The translations under genes were made by a program, and so were the position numbers. A stretch of 13,912 nt of DNA from Methylobacter sp. (lineage in GTDB: Bacteria; Pseudomonadota; Gammaproteobacteria; Methylococcales; Methylomonadaceae): NCBI GenBank assembly GCA_023229605.1, contig JALNYY010000116.1, positions 1-13,912 of the forward strand, read 5' to 3'. The notes beneath the pieces were generated by a model. It saw nothing but the letters and a program-made list of their open reading frames with translations. It searched no databases and was not told where the DNA came from. Below, one piece after another: positions 1 through 8,024 of the stretch. How positions within the stretch are numbered: the stretch's first letter is position 1; every line of letters starts with the position of its first letter.

Positions 1-109
1 GACATGACGATATTTTTTGGCGGGTATGGGTGTTGCATGTCGTTATCAGGATTCTGATGAATATCTTGATGTTAGGCGGCGTATTTTTTTTAACAAAAGG
101 GGAGTTGAC

Positions 110-565
110 ATGAACGATCAAGAAAAGCAACGGGCTGTAGAAATTCTTAACAGGATTATGGAGCTTGAATTGGCGGGGGTTGTCCGCTACACGCATTATT
201 CTCTGATGGTGTACGGCTATAACCGTATTCCGATTGTTTCCTGGCTTAAGGATAATGCTACCGAGAGTCTTGCCCATGCGCATAAAGCGGGTGAGCTGGT
301 GACATTATTGGGCGGGCATCCTTCGCTTAAGATCGGCCCTTTATTGGAAACGGCCAAACATGATATTGGCGATATTCTGAGAGAAAGCCTGGAGCACGAA
401 AAAACAGCGGTAGCCGCCTATTTTGAACTGCTGAAAGCCTCCGAAGGCGTTTCAGTGCTGTTGGAGGAATATGCGAGAGACATGATAGTCGGGGAAGAAC
501 TGCATCTTGATGAAGTGAATAAAATGCTGCGTAAGCCGGGCGATGTTCAGCCCTTTAACCCGTAA
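110..565 (+). CDS. Ferritin-like (bacterioferritin-type) protein
   Basis: This 151-residue protein has the size and helical pattern of a bacterioferritin-type four-helix bundle, which oxidises ferrous iron at a di-iron centre and may store it. Candidate metal ligands fall in the usual places: E20 in helix A (MELELAG), E52 and H56 in helix B (ESLAHAH), E95/E97 in helix C (SLEHEK) and the ExxH pair E129/H132 in helix D (GEELHLDEV). A GG turn at 68-69 followed by a proline matches the bacterioferritin helix B-C turn. The start at 110 is chosen because GGGGAG (99-104) sits five bases upstream; the frame is open back to position 17, but those residues do not look like ferritin. The family is clear. 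Whether it stores iron, binds haem or acts as a small oxidase cannot be told from the sequence. It converges on the efflux operon and looks unrelated to it. Confidence 0.85.
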   Translation: MNDQEKQRAVEILNRIMELELAGVVRYTHYSLMVYGYNRIPIVSWLKDNATESLAHAHKAGELVTLLGGHPSLKIGPLLETAKHDIGDILRESLEHEKTAVAAYFELLKASEGVSVLLEEYARDMIVGEELHLDEVNKMLRKPGDVQPFNP

Positions 566-586
566 GTCGGAGCGGGAACCTTTTCA

Positions 587-627
587 GGGGGAGTGCGTTT
601 GAGGTGATCAATCGTGCGCACTTCCCC
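587..627. terminator. Hairpin between convergent genes, possible bidirectional terminator
   Basis: GGGGGAGTGCG (587-597) pairs with CGCACTTCCCC (617-627), eleven pairs with one G-U wobble and a 19-base loop. It fills the gap between the ferritin-like gene and the end of the minus-strand efflux operon, where a terminator would be expected. Neither side has a clear T-tract, so intrinsic termination is only possible, not shown. Confidence 0.4.
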
Positions 628-630
628 GGA

Positions 631-1785
631 TTATCCAAACTGCCGCCGAAAACGCCACACGCCGAAACTGAAGAAGACCATGCCCAATAGCGTTAACCCA
701 AGCAGCGAATCCCTTAAAATATAAATATCCGCTCCTTTGAGCAAAATGGCATAGCCCATTTCGATGAAGTAATACAACGGTGAAATAGTCATGGCCCAGC
801 GCAGACCTTGCGGCATGGCTTCCGGCGGCGTCCATGAGCCGGAAAGCAGCAATATCGGCATCAGCAGCAAAATCATCAGCATCGTCGCCTGGCCCAGGCT
901 ACGGCTGACAGTGGCTATGAACAGGCCTATCCCCGAGGTGGCGAATACATACAAAGCGGTTACCGCAAAGAACAGTGCGATGCTGCCTTTAACCGGTAAA
1001 TGAAAAGCCGGGATGATAATCAGAAATAAACACGCCGCGGTGCCTAAAAGAATCACCAGGCTCATGGCGATGACTTTGGGCAGCAGAATCTGGAGCGGAG
1101 TCAGCGGCGATACCGCCAGTTGCTCAATGGTTCCGCGCTCCTTTTCCCGAACCGCAGCGGCAGCCGGCAGCAGCATCGACAGCATGGTGATTACGGTCGA
1201 TAGCTCCGAAATCGACATAAACCAGCTATCGACCTGGTTGGGGTTGTACAGCACCCGGTGGCGATCCTCGATGACCGGCATGTTATCCGTCTGCCCGGCG
1301 CTCAACCCAAGCCGTTCCATTGCAAAGTCCTGCCCGAAGCCTGCGGTAATTTCCGCAGCATACGATGTTGCCAGTGTGCCCAGTACGGTATTGCTGGTAT
1401 CCACCTGGAATTGAACGGCGACTTGTTTCCCCCGTAACAGGTTCCGTTGAAAGTGTTCCGGGATATCCAGCACTGCCAGGACTTGTCCTTTATTTAACAA
1501 GTTTTCAGCTTCTTTTTTACCGGAAACTTCGCCCTTCAAATCAAAATAAGGCGGACGAAAGCGGTAAATCAGTTCGCGGGAGGCGGCGCTATGATCATGA
1601 TCGATGACCATCACCGATGCGTTGCGAAGGTTCAGTTTTATGCCTTCACCCGCCAAATAAACCTCGGCGGTAAAAAAATAGACAATGATGGCAAGCAGCA
1701 CCGGGTCGCGAAAAAACTGTTTCAGCTCTTTAACGGTCATGGCTATGACGCGGTCCCACCATAACAGAAAACGGTTGCCGGTCAT
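631..1785 (-). CDS. ABC-2 type permease, YbhR-like
   Basis: This 384-residue inner-membrane protein is one of two permeases for the ABC exporter encoded in this operon. A first membrane segment lies at about 28-46, followed by a large periplasmic domain (about 47-188) and then five segments near 190-212, 235-260, 268-292, 298-317 and 358-377. The cytoplasmic motif VREKERGTIEQLAVSPL (212-228) is the hallmark of the YhhJ/YbhR group of ABC2_membrane_3 proteins and is thought to contact the ATPase. The ATG overlaps the stop of the upstream permease by four bases (1782-1785), so the two are probably translationally coupled and made in equal amounts, as a heterodimer. It is the last gene of the operon. 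The substrate is unknown; homologues export drugs or other toxic compounds. Confidence 0.92.
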   Translation of the reverse strand: MTGNRFLLWWDRVIAMTVKELKQFFRDPVLLAIIVYFFTAEVYLAGEGIKLNLRNASVMVIDHDHSAASRELIYRFRPPYFDLKGEVSGKKEAENLLNKGQVLAVLDIPEHFQRNLLRGKQVAVQFQVDTSNTVLGTLATSYAAEITAGFGQDFAMERLGLSAGQTDNMPVIEDRHRVLYNPNQVDSWFMSISELSTVITMLSMLLPAAAAVREKERGTIEQLAVSPLTPLQILLPKVIAMSLVILLGTAACLFLIIIPAFHLPVKGSIALFFAVTALYVFATSGIGLFIATVSRSLGQATMLMILLLMPILLLSGSWTPPEAMPQGLRWAMTISPLYYFIEMGYAILLKGADIYILRDSLLGLTLLGMVFFSFGVWRFRRQFG

Positions 1786-2936
1786 TGCCGCGGCCTTTTG
1801 TGGAAGTTAAGGTATCCGACAACCCACAGGATAACGGCGTAGAACATCAGCGCAGCCACCTCGAACCAAAGTTCGGCCCAGCCCAGTCCTTTAAGAAAGC
1901 TGCCCCATGAAATGCGCAGGTAATAAAGCGTAGGGAACAAATGCGCCTCAAACCGGGTTTCCGTCTCCATTGATTCAATAGGCACCAGCAGGCCCGAGTA
2001 CAGCATGGCCGGAACAAAGGAAATCACCATGGTCAGCATTACCGCGGCAACCTGGGTCCGAACCAGCAGCGACACCAGCAGGCCGACGCCCGCTGTGCAG
2101 ATCACATAAATGACTGATGCTATATAAAAAAACAGCGGGTCGCCTTTGAACGGGGCGCCGAACACGTTCATGACGACCCACCAGATAATGAGAATGTTCA
2201 AACAGGAAATCAGCAGATAAGGCAGGAATTTACCCAGAATAAATTCGCTGCGGCTGATGGTGGAGGCGTAAATATTGTAAATGGAACCGTTTTCCTTTTC
2301 CCGCACCACGCCCAGCGCAGTAAGAAACGGCGGAGTAACCATCAGCACCAGCATCATCAAACCTGACGCCATAGACCACTGGCTGCGTAGCGCCTGGTTA
2401 TACAAATAACGGGGCTCAAGCAACACCGGGGCTACCAGGCCGAGGGCTTGTTCTTTGGAAATACCTCGGGTTCCGGTTAAATAATCGGCCAGAGCATGGC
2501 TGTTAAAGTTGGCGATAATAGCCGACACATAACCTTTAACGACCTGTGCCCGATAAGGAAAAACACCGTCGATAATGCTCTGTACTGATGTCGATTGCCC
2601 GGCCAGCAGGCGCTCCTGAAACCTGGGCGGGATGACAATGGCGAAGCGTATATCGCTATGTTCCAGCAAAGCGTCGAATTCGCGTTCGCTGCGGACATCG
2701 CCTTTGTAGTCGAAATAACGGGAATCGATAAACCGGTGCAGAAAGTCCCGGCTCATAGCCGTCCTATCCTGATCGAGTACGGCGAACGGAATCTTTTCCA
2801 CGTCGAAGGAAATTCCCCAACCCAGCACCAGGAATATACTCAATGGGAGCACAAAAGCCATCGTGAAAAACAGCCGGTCACGCAAAATTTCGCGCCATTC
2901 TTTATAGGTTATTGCCCAGACTCGGTTTAAATTCAT
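1782..2936 (-). CDS. ABC-2 type permease, YbhS-like
   Basis: This 384-residue protein is the second permease of the exporter, with the same plan as its neighbour: one N-terminal membrane segment (about 23-42), a periplasmic domain to about 187, and five further segments near 188-210, 237-258, 267-290, 296-318 and 356-376. The loop motif VREKENGSIYNIYAS (211-225) corresponds to the REKERGT motif of the partner. The two are equal in length but diverged, as expected for an old duplication that now forms a heterodimer. The start is well supported by AAGGAGG four bases upstream, and it overlaps the end of the ATPase gene by four bases (2933-2936). Gene order adaptor, ATPase, permease, permease matches the E. 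coli ybhGFSR operon, so YbhS is the closest named relative. Confidence 0.92.
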   Translation of the reverse strand: MNLNRVWAITYKEWREILRDRLFFTMAFVLPLSIFLVLGWGISFDVEKIPFAVLDQDRTAMSRDFLHRFIDSRYFDYKGDVRSEREFDALLEHSDIRFAIVIPPRFQERLLAGQSTSVQSIIDGVFPYRAQVVKGYVSAIIANFNSHALADYLTGTRGISKEQALGLVAPVLLEPRYLYNQALRSQWSMASGLMMLVLMVTPPFLTALGVVREKENGSIYNIYASTISRSEFILGKFLPYLLISCLNILIIWWVVMNVFGAPFKGDPLFFYIASVIYVICTAGVGLLVSLLVRTQVAAVMLTMVISFVPAMLYSGLLVPIESMETETRFEAHLFPTLYYLRISWGSFLKGLGWAELWFEVAALMFYAVILWVVGYLNFHKRPRQ

Positions 2937-4897
2937 GAGGCCTCCTTGTTTTCCAGGGCCAGAACCCGGTAGACAAAAACATCCTCCAGCGTAGGCGCAT
3001 GGACCGTTAAGTCAGTCAGCAGAATAGCCTGCTGATCTAGTAAGGCGCGAATCCGTTTTTCCGCTGCCGCAATATCCGGCGCCAACAGATGGATGTGCTT
3101 GCCGAATAAAGCGGCGCCGTTGAACCCAGCCTGTTTAAGTAAAGCCAGCGTCTCCAGTGGACGGTCGGTGGTGATTTCAAGCAATTGCCCTGCCTCCTGT
3201 TGCAAGGCCTGAACCATGTTTGTTGGCGTATCGTCGGCTACGATACGGCCCGCATACATCAGCGCCAGATGATCGCAATGTTCGGCCTCGCTCATGTAAT
3301 GCGTAGTCACCAGAATAGCCACCCGCTCGACACGGGCAAGATGCACCAGAATATCCCAGAAACGGCGCCGTCCAACAGGGTCCACGCCGGAGGTGGGCTC
3401 GTCCAGAAAAAGCACGCCGGGCTGGTGGACCAGCGCGCAACCCAACGCCAGCCGCTGGCGAATCCCCATTGGCAGGCTACTTGTCAGCTGCCCGGTGACA
3501 TCGGCTAATCCGGCAATGTCTACCACCCAGGCTATGCGCTGCTTGATGATGCCTTTGTTCACGCCGTAAATGCGCGCATAGAGATGGATATTCTCCATTA
3601 CCGTCAGATCCAGATAAAGGGAAAACGCCTGCGACATGTAGCCGATACGTTCCTTGATGGTCTGTCCTGCATAACGCATATCGGCGCCCGCAACCTGCCC
3701 TTCTCCGCTGGTGGGCGGCAGTATGCCGGTCAGCATTTTAATGGCGGTGGTTTTGCCTGCCCCGTTGGCGCCCAGCAGGCCGAATATATCACCCTGCCGA
3801 ACCGTAAAATCGATTTGATCGACAGCGCGGAATTGACCGAAATCTCGGGTTAATTGTCGCGCTTCAATAGCGATGCTCTGATTTTGAAGCAACGGTTTAT
3901 CGAATCGGGGAACGCTATGCGAGTTTGTCTTCTGTTCGGACAAACGCTGCCGGCGCAACAACGCAATAAAAGCATCTTCCAGCTCGGGTTGGGACGCGTG
4001 TATGGCTTTAATATCCACGTCAACCAGCAAATCGGAGATTGTTTTTGCGGCCTGATCCGAAGATTGATCGTCAACAAAAATCCGTAACCGGGAGCCGATG
4101 GCTTCCACCTGGGAATAATGATGTTTAAGTTGATCCAGTGCCTGAATCTGAGGTTCGGCCGACAGCTCAACCAGGCTTCCCTGCGCCTGCCGACAAATAG
4201 ATTCCGGCTCCCCTGCGGCCAGTATTTGCCCGTCATACATCAGGGAAAGCCGATGGAAACGGGCCGCTTCATCCATGTACGCCGTAGCAACCAACGCCGT
4301 AACGCCCTGTTCGCGCAGCAGTTCGGCGAGTATGGCCCAGAAGTCGCCGCGCGAAACCGGATCAACCCCGGTCGTGGGCTCATCGAGGATGACCAGTTCA
4401 GGTCCGTGAACCAGCGTGCAGACCAGTCCCAGTTTTTGTTTCATGCCGCCGGAGAGGTTTTTCATCGGCCGGTCGCGGAACTTGTCCAGCCGGGTTATCC
4501 CAAGCAGCTTCCGTTTGCGCTCGGCAAGCTGGGGCGGCGTTACCTGGCGCAGTTGCGCAAAGAAGTCGATATTTTCCTCTACCGACAAATCGCCGTAAAG
4601 ATTGAGGCCCAGTCCCTGCGGCATGAACCCCAGCCGGCCTTTTATGCGCTCGGCAGCGGCTTCGGAATCGACCTTGACGCCGAATACTTCCAGCTCGCCC
4701 TGTTCAAAGGACAGCACGCCGGCAATCGCTTTCATCAGGCTGCTCTTGCCGGAGCCGTCCGGCCCGATCAGCCCGTAAATTTCGCCGCGCTCAACGCGCA
4801 GGTCAACGCCTTTTACGGCAGGCTGTTTTTTATAGCTTTTACAGAATCCCTGTATTTTGATGACGGGTTGTTCATTTACCAGCGGGGTTTCGCCCAT
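2933..4897 (-). CDS. ybhF: ABC transporter ATP-binding protein with two fused ATPase domains, YbhF-like
   Basis: This 654-residue cytoplasmic protein carries both nucleotide-binding domains of the exporter. Domain 1 has Walker A GPDGSGKSS (45-53), Q-loop Q94, signature LSGGMKQ (148-154) and Walker B LVILDEP (168-174). Domain 2 has Walker A GANGAGKTT (376-384), Q-loop Q423, a degenerate signature LPMGIRQ (475-481) and Walker B VLFLDEP (495-501). Domain 1 lacks the H-loop histidine (VATAY, A206) while domain 2 keeps it (VTTHY, H533). The two ATP sites formed in the folded protein are therefore unequal: one canonical, one probably not catalytic. As I recall it, E. coli YbhF shows the same pattern. 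The first gene-end overlap is 22 bases with the HlyD gene, and AGGAGA lies about nine bases before the ATG. At 654 residues it is somewhat longer than E. coli YbhF, with an extended linker near 310-345. Confidence 0.93.
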   Translation of the reverse strand: MGETPLVNEQPVIKIQGFCKSYKKQPAVKGVDLRVERGEIYGLIGPDGSGKSSLMKAIAGVLSFEQGELEVFGVKVDSEAAAERIKGRLGFMPQGLGLNLYGDLSVEENIDFFAQLRQVTPPQLAERKRKLLGITRLDKFRDRPMKNLSGGMKQKLGLVCTLVHGPELVILDEPTTGVDPVSRGDFWAILAELLREQGVTALVATAYMDEAARFHRLSLMYDGQILAAGEPESICRQAQGSLVELSAEPQIQALDQLKHHYSQVEAIGSRLRIFVDDQSSDQAAKTISDLLVDVDIKAIHASQPELEDAFIALLRRQRLSEQKTNSHSVPRFDKPLLQNQSIAIEARQLTRDFGQFRAVDQIDFTVRQGDIFGLLGANGAGKTTAIKMLTGILPPTSGEGQVAGADMRYAGQTIKERIGYMSQAFSLYLDLTVMENIHLYARIYGVNKGIIKQRIAWVVDIAGLADVTGQLTSSLPMGIRQRLALGCALVHQPGVLFLDEPTSGVDPVGRRRFWDILVHLARVERVAILVTTHYMSEAEHCDHLALMYAGRIVADDTPTNMVQALQQEAGQLLEITTDRPLETLALLKQAGFNGAALFGKHIHLLAPDIAAAEKRIRALLDQQAILLTDLTVHAPTLEDVFVYRVLALENKEAS

Positions 4898-5985
4898 GGC
4901 GTACTCTCCTGCCAGCGAATCACCGCGTCGGCGGGCAGTCCGGGAGTCAAGCGATGATCCGGGTTTTCATCCAGGTAAAGTTTGACGGCATACACCAGCT
5001 TGACCCGCTCATCGGCGGTCTGCACCTCTTTAGGCGTGAATTCCGCCTGGGAAGCAATATAGCGGAGTGTCGCCGCAAAAGGCCGGTCCGGAAATGCGTC
5101 GGTATAAATCCTGGCGGGCAGCCCTAACCGAATCTTGCCGATTTCTTTTTCCGGCACGTAGACTTTCAAATACAACCGGTCCAGATCGACAATATCAAAC
5201 AGCGGACTGCCTGCCGCCACCACTTCGCCGGTATCGACGATGCGGGTGGTAATCATGCCGGTTGCAGGAGCCCGAATAACAAGATCATCCAGCACGCTTT
5301 GCGCTTCGGCCAGCGCAGCTTCAGTCTGAGTCAGCTGAGCCGCAAGAGCTGCGACTTCATCCTCATGGGCTTTAATCTGATCCCAACCCAGACTCGCTTC
5401 AGCCAGCTGTTTTTCCGCCTGGATGACGGCAGTTTGACTCGTGGTGTGCTGGGCGCGCGCCACTTTCCAGCTTAGTTCGGCCTGCTCGCTGCGATGCTTT
5501 TCTACCGTCTGTCTTTTTAACAGTTCGCGAAACCGCTCGGCGTCTTTACGCTCCTGTTCTTCAGTGGCATTGGCGGAAACCTGGCCTGCATTGGCATGGG
5601 TAACCCCGGCTTTAGCTGTTGCTATTTTTAACGGGACATTTTTCTTGAACACTGACAGCGATGTCCGGGCGGCGGTCAGCTTTGCTTTGATCGCATCCAC
5701 CGCCGATTTGGCCTGGTCCAACTGGGCGCGGGTCTGGGCATCGTCCAGTTTGACCAGAATCCGGCCTTTTTCAACCTGGTCGCCTTCCCTGGACAGCAGT
5801 TCGGTGACGCGCCCCGCCCATTTACCGGCCACGGTGTAATGATCGCCCTCGATGCGGCCATTAGCCTGCACCAGTCCTTCTGGGAAAGGCGGTTCGCGCC
5901 ATACCAACCACCACGCGGCCAGTGCAATCAGAAAACCGCCGAGCAGCAGTGCGACGACAGTATATGTTCGGTTTTTATTTTCCAT
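4876..5985 (-). CDS. HlyD-family periplasmic adaptor (membrane fusion protein), YbhG-like
   Basis: This 369-residue protein is anchored in the inner membrane by one segment (about 9-29, LLLGGFLIALAAWWLVW) and should bridge the ABC permeases to the outer-membrane channel. After the anchor comes the first lipoyl half (about 42-82), then a long alpha-helical hairpin rich in Ala, Gln, Glu and Lys (about 85-235), the second lipoyl half (VIRAPATGMITTRIVDTGEVV) and a beta-barrel domain ending in LTPGLPADAVI, which is typical of the family. GGCAGGA lies upstream of the ATG at a normal distance. It follows the TolC-family gene after 41 bases and overlaps the ATPase gene by 22 bases. The length and the long hairpin suit direct docking to the TolC-like partner. 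Confidence 0.92.
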   Translation of the reverse strand: MENKNRTYTVVALLLGGFLIALAAWWLVWREPPFPEGLVQANGRIEGDHYTVAGKWAGRVTELLSREGDQVEKGRILVKLDDAQTRAQLDQAKSAVDAIKAKLTAARTSLSVFKKNVPLKIATAKAGVTHANAGQVSANATEEQERKDAERFRELLKRQTVEKHRSEQAELSWKVARAQHTTSQTAVIQAEKQLAEASLGWDQIKAHEDEVAALAAQLTQTEAALAEAQSVLDDLVIRAPATGMITTRIVDTGEVVAAGSPLFDIVDLDRLYLKVYVPEKEIGKIRLGLPARIYTDAFPDRPFAATLRYIASQAEFTPKEVQTADERVKLVYAVKLYLDENPDHRLTPGLPADAVIRWQESTPWAKPRW

Positions 5986-6026
5986 GTTCGATGTTCCTGC
6001 CGGCCTGATTTCAAGAAAACCCGGTG

Positions 6027-7304
6027 TTACAAAATACCTAGTGCGCGCCTCAAATGCAGTGCGGCTAGTGTGGCATCATAATTCGCATTGTTGAAATTGT
6101 CGTGCATCGTCGTGCGCAAGTCTTCCGCCTTGAGCACCTCGGTATTGGTGGATAAACCCTGCTGGTAGCGGTCGGCGGTGACTTTCATATTCTCGTCGGC
6201 TTGCGCTATGGCTTGCTGAGTCACGGCTATGCGTTTTTGCGTCTCCTGAATATCCAGCCAAGCCTGTCTTACCTGTAAGCCTATCATGCTGGATAAGTCG
6301 TCGCGTTGTTCTTTTAGGGCAATGGCTTGCCGGGTAAGCGCATCGCTACGATGATGGGAGCTGCCGTCGAACAGCTTCCAATCCATCCCGACATTGGCCA
6401 TCCACATGCCTTCAAAGGCCTGGTAGCGGTTTTCCTGGTATTGATAGCCGCCATTGACCGCGACTTGCGGCAGCAGGCCGGCTTTTACGCTCTGCGCCTG
6501 TTGGTCCAGCGACTCTATTTGTTGAGCCAGTGCGACCAGTTCCGGGCGTTGTTTTAGCGCGTTGCCGCTCAGGTCGTTTAATGTTCCCTGAGGCGTTTCG
6601 GGAAATTGATGGGCCAGCTTAACCTCATCGGCAAGATTCCGGTCCAGCAACTGGTTATAGCGCGCCTTGGCGATGTCCAGTTGATTACTCGCCTGCACGA
6701 CCAGCTGCCGGGCATTGGCCAGTTCCACATTGACCGCCAATACGTCGTTGCGAGCGACCATGCCTTGATCGAACAGATTATTCACATCCTTCATGTGCAG
6801 CCCCAGCGTATCGACATGGCTTTGCGCGACCTGCAAGGCGCTTTCCATGCGCAATACCGTGATATAGGCTTCCGCCACCTGCATTTTGATATTTAATACG
6901 GAAGTGATTTCATTGGATTGAACGGCTTGCAGCGATGCTTCGGCGGCATTAATGTTATGGCTGATGCGTCCGCTGGTGAAAATCGGCACCGAGGCTATCG
7001 CCTGGGCTTTCACGCTGCCGGCCTGAGTGGTGTTGAACTGGGCTGTTTGTCCCGCTATCTGGGCTTTTGCCGCCGGTGTTTCACTGAACTGGGTGTAGCC
7101 GCTGTTCACGTTAAGATCAGGCAGTCGCTGGCCCTGCGCGGAATGCAGCTGCTGTTCGGAAGCGCTGGTGTCGGCTTTTGCCGACTTGATCCGGTGGTTG
7201 TTATTAATGGCGCTGCCCCAGGCGTCTTCCAGCGTTTCCGCGCCGGCTCCCGTCGCGGCAAAAAACATTAGCGCGCCGATTAAATAATTTTTATGACTTA
7301 GCAT
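6027..7304 (-). CDS. TolC-family outer-membrane efflux protein
   Basis: This 425-residue protein begins with a classical signal peptide (MLSHKNYLIGALMFFAATGAGA, cleavage probably just before ETLEDAW) and then shows two outer-membrane efflux protein repeats: a long Gln/Ala-rich helical region in each half, with the family segments LEDAWGSAINNNHRIKSAKAD at the start and the AEDLRTTMHDNFNNANYDATLAALHLRRALG stretch at the end. It should form the trimeric channel through the outer membrane and periplasm. The ATG at 7304 is preferred over an in-frame TTG at 7331 because it starts directly at the signal peptide and has GGGG about eight bases upstream. The gene overlaps the end of the TetR gene by 14 bases. 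It is the only channel gene in the window, so it may also serve the EmrAB-type pump. Confidence 0.92.
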   Translation of the reverse strand: MLSHKNYLIGALMFFAATGAGAETLEDAWGSAINNNHRIKSAKADTSASEQQLHSAQGQRLPDLNVNSGYTQFSETPAAKAQIAGQTAQFNTTQAGSVKAQAIASVPIFTSGRISHNINAAEASLQAVQSNEITSVLNIKMQVAEAYITVLRMESALQVAQSHVDTLGLHMKDVNNLFDQGMVARNDVLAVNVELANARQLVVQASNQLDIAKARYNQLLDRNLADEVKLAHQFPETPQGTLNDLSGNALKQRPELVALAQQIESLDQQAQSVKAGLLPQVAVNGGYQYQENRYQAFEGMWMANVGMDWKLFDGSSHHRSDALTRQAIALKEQRDDLSSMIGLQVRQAWLDIQETQKRIAVTQQAIAQADENMKVTADRYQQGLSTNTEVLKAEDLRTTMHDNFNNANYDATLAALHLRRALGIL

Positions 7305-7905
7305 GGAGTATACCCCGCATATAAAAAGCAATGACCAGTGAGATCAGGCGTTTTTTTTCGTCGGCGGAAGGTCGCAGCGTTTTCGACAACAGGCAGCGCA
7401 CATGCAGATCGCCTTTCAGCATGCTGAAAAACGCGTCTGCCGCAAATACAGGATCAATAATGCTGAAATCTCCGGTAGCATTCAAGCGCCGAAAATAATC
7501 CTCCAGCTGCGTCAATACGGCTTGCGGGCCGCTCTGGTAAAACAGTTGGCCCAGTTCCGGAAAATCCGGGCTTTCCGCCACCACCAGCCGGTAAATAGCC
7601 AGGGCTTCTTCGGTGTAAATCAACTCTACTGCGGATGCCGCGATTTGGGTCAGGTTATTTTCCACATCACCCGATTCGATAGTGACCTGGGTCATGGTTT
7701 GCAGTAAAGACTCGCAACGGTCGGAAATGACCGCAGCGAGCAGGGCGCTTTTGCTGTCGAAATGGTTGTACAGCGTCGCCTTGGAAACCGGCGCGGCCTG
7801 GGCGATTTTTTCCATGCTCGCGTTACGGTAGCCGTGCGTCAGAAACATGCGGGTCGCGCCGGTAAGAATGGCTTGCCGTTTTGGATCAATGGGTTCTGAA
7901 GTCAT
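7291..7905 (-). CDS. TetR/AcrR-family transcriptional repressor
   Basis: This 204-residue regulator has an N-terminal TetR DNA-binding domain (about 10-57) with the helix-turn-helix MEKIAQAAPVSKATLYNHFDS at 31-51; the KATLYNHF recognition helix is typical. The rest is the variable ligand-binding and dimerisation domain, which looks like the AefR-like type. It is the first gene of the efflux operon and diverges from the emrA-like gene; the gap between them holds a perfect palindrome. Self-repression, plus repression of both pumps with release by a toxic ligand, is the natural model. No good ribosome binding site is visible before the ATG, which suggests low expression. The 3' end overlaps the TolC-family gene, so regulator and channel share a transcript. 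Confidence 0.93.
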   Translation of the reverse strand: MTSEPIDPKRQAILTGATRMFLTHGYRNASMEKIAQAAPVSKATLYNHFDSKSALLAAVISDRCESLLQTMTQVTIESGDVENNLTQIAASAVELIYTEEALAIYRLVVAESPDFPELGQLFYQSGPQAVLTQLEDYFRRLNATGDFSIIDPVFAADAFFSMLKGDLHVRCLLSKTLRPSADEKKRLISLVIAFYMRGILHAKS

Positions 7906-7962
7906 TTTTTGTTAAGTCGTAAGAGTGATGGCCGGTGTTATGTGGGGTCATAATTTTTGCTT

Positions 7963-7991
7963 TTGCGTAAAACCAAATCATAGGTTAGACT
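7963..7991 (+). promoter_or_regulatory. Possible promoter for the emrAB-like genes
   Basis: TTGCGT (7963-7968) and TAGACT (7986-7991) are separated by 17 bases. The -10 box has four of six consensus bases and touches the palindrome at 7991, so a bound repressor would block it. This is inferred by eye and other pairs are possible in this AT-rich stretch. Confidence 0.3.
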
Positions 7992-8015
7992 AAACTAAAC
8001 CGTTTAGTTTATCAA
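7987..8015 (-). promoter_or_regulatory. Possible promoter for the tetR-tolC-ABC operon
   Basis: On the minus strand, TTGATA (8015-8010) lies 17 bases before TAGTCT (7992-7987). The spacer would be almost entirely the palindrome 7991-8011, so a repressor bound there would cover both boxes. The -35 is good and the -10 is weak. Confidence 0.3.
7991..8011. promoter_or_regulatory. Perfect 21-bp palindrome, probable TetR operator
   Basis: Arms TAAACTAAAC (7991-8000) and GTTTAGTTTA (8002-8011) are exact inverted repeats around a single C. It lies 14 bases before the emrA-like start and 86 bases before the tetR start, in the only gap between the divergent units. Size and symmetry fit a dimeric TetR-family repressor, and AAAC/GTTT-type half sites are usual for AcrR/AefR-like members. 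One site could control both pumps. Confidence 0.8.
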
Positions 8016-8024
8016 GGTAGTTTT

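Noticed and set aside
17..109. Upstream extension of the ferritin-like reading frame
   Set aside because: The added residues do not resemble the family and the strong GGGGAG site fits the ATG at 110.
4118..4957. 279-codon open frame on the plus strand
   Set aside because: It lies opposite the ABC ATPase gene, whose domain motifs are complete; the plus-strand translation has no recognisable family and arises from codon bias.
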